64,000 nucleotides of DNA from Blautia massiliensis (ex Durand et al. 2017) (GTDB lineage: Bacteria; Bacillota; Clostridia; Lachnospirales; Lachnospiraceae). Below, in pieces: positions 61,767 to 64,000 of the stretch (its first letter is position 1; each line of letters begins with the position of its first letter). Both the position numbers and the translations under genes were made by a program. The stretch covers positions 62,001 through 126,000 of the forward strand of contig NZ_LN913006.1 of the NCBI RefSeq assembly GCF_001487165.1. The letters are read 5' to 3'. The notes under the pieces are model-generated. The model did not search any database. It was given only the letters and a program-made list of their open reading frames with translations, and was not told the DNA's origin.

Positions 61767-61812
61767 GGGGTCTGCAACACCTCTATCCCCGGTTCAAATC
61801 CGGGTGGCACCT
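61767..61812 (+). other. Attachment site: 3' fragment of tRNA-Cys
   Basis: The sequence matches a tRNA from the anticodon stem onward: stem GGGGT/ACCTC around loop CTGCAAC (anticodon GCA, Cys), variable TATC, T-arm CCCGG-TTCAAAT-CCGGG, acceptor strand TGGCACC and T. No D-arm or 5' acceptor strand precedes it. A tRNA 3' fragment facing away from an ICE is the usual right attachment site; the intact tRNA-Cys should lie at the left end outside the window. Confidence 0.75.
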
Positions 61813-61818
61813 CTTAGA

Positions 61819-61856
61819 AAGCCCTGGAAAGATGAATTTCCAGGGCTTATTTTTAC
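61819..61856 (+). terminator. Terminator of the tRNA-Cys locus
   Basis: AAGCCCTGGAAA and TTTCCAGGGCTT form a 12-bp stem with a 6-nt loop followed by ATTTTTA, seven bases after the tRNA fragment. It belongs to the chromosomal side of the junction. Confidence 0.85.
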
Positions 61857-61938
61857 TATAAAAATGTACTTGCTGAAGACCGTGAAGCCAGACTTCTGAA
61901 AAATCGGACAGCATCCTTTCCGGATGCTGTCCGACAGA

Positions 61939-62634
61939 TCAGGAATTTTTTTCTGTAAGCAGGATTCTTTTACGGTTATAAACCAGATGAAGGTACATGG
62001 CATCTTGGGCACGCAAAGCATCATGTTCTGCAATGGCATCTGCGATTTCACGATGTGTTTCAATTGTTTCTTCATGCAGAGCGCCACTGGTTGATTCGAC
62101 AAATAATGGAATAGAACTGTTAATTACGGGAATCAGCCGCGGAACAACAACATTTTTGCTGCTCAGCGCGATCGCTGTATGAAATTCAATATCTTTCTGG
62201 GTATGGTCCGCATGTTTTTTTAATAATGCTTCAACATCATCACAAAGTGTGGTGATTTTTTTTATATCTTTTTTATTGGCGCGGGTGGCAGCCATTGCTG
62301 CAATAGAGGGTTCAAGCAGAAAACGGACTTCAAGAAGGTCATGGATCAGCTTCTGCTTGTTGCCGATAAAAGTTAATCCCAGCGGATCTTCCACCATTCC
62401 CGGAGATGATGCGATATAAGTTCCGGATCCCTGACGGATCGTCACGATATTTCTGGAAGCAAGAAGCTTCATTGCCTCGCGGACAGAGCTTCTTCCGGCA
62501 TTCAGACGTTCGGACAGAACCGTTTCATTAGGCAGCTTGTCTCCAGGCTGCAGATTTTCCTTTAAAATAAATGCGATGATGTCTTCCGATAATTTTTGCG
62601 GAAGACTTTTTTCTTCTGATGACGAAATCATCAT
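61939..62634 (-). CDS. FadR-type GntR transcription regulator
   Basis: This 231-aa regulator has an N-terminal winged helix (about 10-78: GDKLPNETVLSERLNAGRSSVREAMKLLASRNIVTIRQGSGTY) and a C-terminal FCD ligand domain (about 95-225: VRFLLEPSIAAMAA, FHTAIALSSKN, THREIADAIAEHD). These bind sugar acids or similar ligands. It is divergent from the GntP permease gene, so control of gluconate-type sugar-acid uptake is likely. It is chromosomal, outside the ICE. Confidence 0.9.
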   Translation of the reverse strand: MMISSSEEKSLPQKLSEDIIAFILKENLQPGDKLPNETVLSERLNAGRSSVREAMKLLASRNIVTIRQGSGTYIASSPGMVEDPLGLTFIGNKQKLIHDLLEVRFLLEPSIAAMAATRANKKDIKKITTLCDDVEALLKKHADHTQKDIEFHTAIALSSKNVVVPRLIPVINSSIPLFVESTSGALHEETIETHREIADAIAEHDALRAQDAMYLHLVYNRKRILLTEKNS

Positions 62635-62926
62635 ATGAGTTTCTCCATTTCTATTCGTTATTTCTTTTTATATTTTCCTTATATCTATAATAATTCCTTT
62701 AAACTATAATGTCAAAACGACAAAATACACAAAAAATAAGACGATAATTTAGATAAAATTACAGTATTGCGTTTTTGACAGAATGAATATATTATAAATA
62801 CATCAGATGAATTGAAGCAAAAACAAAGAAAATCAGCACAATTCAAAAGAAAAAACAGCAGAAAGGTCAGATGTATTTAACGAAAAGTAAAACATCGGAT
62901 GAATTAAGGAGGCAAAAGCAGAAAAA
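62635..62926. promoter_or_regulatory. Divergent regulatory region of gntR-like and gntP-like genes
   Basis: The 292-bp AT-rich stretch must hold promoters for both genes and the regulator's operator. GTCAAAACGAC (62711-62721) and TTTTTGACAG (62774-62783) are candidate signals, but I cannot assign a spaced -35/-10 pair with confidence. Confidence 0.35.
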
Positions 62927-64000
62927 ATGGAAGAAACAACATTTACAGCAGATCCAATGAGATTGATGCTTGCTGCGGCAGTGGGAATTGTGATCCTGCT
63001 GGTGCTGATCATCAAATTTAAACTGCATCCGGTTCTGTCAATGATGATTTCAGCGATCATCATCGGTGCAGGTGCCGGAATGCCACTGGAAATGATCTCA
63101 GACACAGTAGAAAAAGGTGTTGGAAAGACATTACAGGGAATCGCACTTCTGGTAGGACTGGGTTCCATGTTCGGCGGAATACTGGAAGTGAGCGGAGGAG
63201 CCCAAAGAATAGCGGAAACACTGATCGACAAATTCGGTCAGAAAAAAGCCGGATGGGCATTGGGACTTACCGGACTGGTGATCGGTACAACCGTATTTTT
63301 TGAAGCAGGTGTTGTAGTACTGATCCCACTGGTATTCAGTGTTGCAAAGCAGACAAAAAAATCCACACTGTATTATGCGATTCCGCTTCTTTCAGGTCTT
63401 GCCAGCGGATATGCTTTTGTACCGCCTTCTGCGGGATCTGTACTGGTTGCCAATGCACTTGGCGTAAACCTGGGAACTATGATCATGGTTGGAGTTCCAA
63501 CTGCACTGATCTGTATGCTGGTTTCAGGAATTATCTGGGGAAATCTGGTTGGAAACAAAATTTTCACTGAACTTCCGGCCAATGTGGAAGAGATCAAAGA
63601 TGATGGAAAAGAGTTGCCGCCATTTGGTCTGGTGCTTGGCGTGATACTGATCCCGCTTGTTCTGATCCTTCTCAGTACTGTATCTAAATACATGCCAATT
63701 CCGGCAGGAATACAGAGTTTTCTCGGATTTATCGGAAAACCGTTTCTGGCACTGACTATCGCAACGCTTGCAGCAATGTATTTTCTTGGAATCCGTCGTG
63801 GCTTTACCGGTGCACAGTTAAAGAAAATACTGGATCATTCACTGAGACCGGTTGGAATGATCCTTCTGGTCATCGCCAGCGGCGGAGTGATCCGATGGAT
63901 GCTTCAGGATTCCGGCCTTGGAAATATTATCGGACCGGCCCTGGAAAAAAGCGGTCTTCCGCTGATCCTGATCGCGTTTCTGATCGCAATCCTGGTAAGG
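62927..64000 (+). CDS. GntP-family gluconate/sugar-acid permease, cut by window end
   Basis: The first 358 residues of a membrane permease are present; the gene runs past base 64000. The ATG at 62927 follows AAGGAGG by a long 14 nt. The protein has repeated hydrophobic helices with GntP landmarks: FKLHPVLSMMISAIIIG, GLGSMFGGILEVSGGAQRIAETL, TTVFFEAGVVVLIPLVF and FVPPSAGSVLVAN. It imports gluconate or a related sugar acid with protons. The divergent FadR-type regulator probably controls it. Confidence 0.92.
   Translation, partial: MEETTFTADPMRLMLAAAVGIVILLVLIIKFKLHPVLSMMISAIIIGAGAGMPLEMISDTVEKGVGKTLQGIALLVGLGSMFGGILEVSGGAQRIAETLIDKFGQKKAGWALGLTGLVIGTTVFFEAGVVVLIPLVFSVAKQTKKSTLYYAIPLLSGLASGYAFVPPSAGSVLVANALGVNLGTMIMVGVPTALICMLVSGIIWGNLVGNKIFTELPANVEEIKDDGKELPPFGLVLGVILIPLVLILLSTVSKYMPIPAGIQSFLGFIGKPFLALTIATLAAMYFLGIRRGFTGAQLKKILDHSLRPVGMILLVIASGGVIRWMLQDSGLGNIIGPALEKSGLPLILIAFLIAILVR

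Larger units (their letters stand above)
1..61812. mobile_element. Integrative conjugative element, right part (left end outside window)
   Basis: A minus-strand type IV secretion operon (VirD4, VirB4, VirB6/TrbL, VirB2, lysozyme/C39 hydrolase, adhesin, sigma factor) runs from about 61.5 kb to 4.2 kb and ends on the right at a 3' fragment of tRNA-Cys. AT-rich plus-strand RiPP loci, an IS, a RIT element and a Tn7/Mu-like transposon are nested inside it. No integrase for the element and no classical relaxase is visible, so the element must extend left of base 1. Whether block I (1-3907) is cargo inside the same element is inferred from its likeness to blocks II-IV. Confidence 0.8.

Noticed and set aside
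62700..62820. A spaced -35/-10 promoter for the GntP-like gene using TTGACA at 62778
   Set aside because: The TATAAA behind it is only 12 bp away and no other good -10 lies at 16-18 bp, so it was not called as a promoter.

Overview
The window is mostly one integrated conjugative element (ICE) in a Gram-positive anaerobe. A gut Lachnospiraceae-type Clostridia is the most likely host. Reasons: VirB4 fused to a PrgI-like membrane segment, VaFE-repeat surface protein, S1-domain and Zn-finger accessory proteins, strong AGGAGG ribosome sites, a GntP permease with a FadR-type regulator, and a clostridial-type tRNA-Cys end. The species is inference. The ICE backbone is on the minus strand and reads from about 61.5 kb down to 4.2 kb. 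The right end is a 3' fragment of tRNA-Cys (61767-61812). Beyond it lie ordinary chromosomal genes (GntR/FadR regulator, GntP permease). The left end, the integrase and any classical relaxase lie outside the window.

Backbone in transcription order: HTH protein (61552-60335), small HTH-like protein (60335-59802), two accessory proteins (51246-50043), winged-helix replication-relaxation-like protein (49903-48797), VirD4 coupling ATPase (48807-46801), S1-domain protein (46775-45846), VirB2-like pilin (20707), TrbL/VirB6 (20302), secreted membrane protein, lysozyme/C39 hydrolase, short membrane protein, VirB4 ATPase, a 1327-aa adhesin, small accessory genes, a sigma factor, an IS insertion with a 14-15 bp target duplication, and two last genes ending at 4185.

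This leftward operon is split by AT-rich, rightward cargo. Each cargo block looks like a ribosomally made, modified peptide (RiPP) locus. Block I (1-3907): radical SAM/SPASM maturase, exporter, histidine kinase and perhaps the last codons of the precursor. Block II (21177-30241): a radical SAM maturase gene broken by a recombinase-in-trio (RIT) element, a six-Cys precursor, an M16 peptidase, an ABC exporter and a VanZ protein. Block III (34303-45165): a type II lantibiotic locus (two-component system, LanFEG, LanA with a CTxTxEC core motif, LanM, LanT, a secreted protein). It is preceded by a Mu/Tn7-like transposon. Block IV (51636-58827): exporter, PqqD-GNAT fusion, radical SAM without visible auxiliary-cluster cysteines, a 56-aa precursor, an ABC self-protection pair, a DUF1648/SdpI-like membrane protein and a B12-binding radical SAM enzyme. 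Block IV is the best candidate for an undescribed system.

Blocks II and IV both begin beside the same intergenic module: a minus-strand promoter for the next part of the conjugation operon, a conserved 24-nt box, and intrinsic terminators in the leader. A third, decayed copy sits next to a duplicated, truncated S1-gene fragment at 30317-30656. A type I toxin-antitoxin pair (27-aa holin-like peptide plus overlapping antisense RNA) lies at 45.5-45.8 kb. All family names come from reading motifs; no database search was run.
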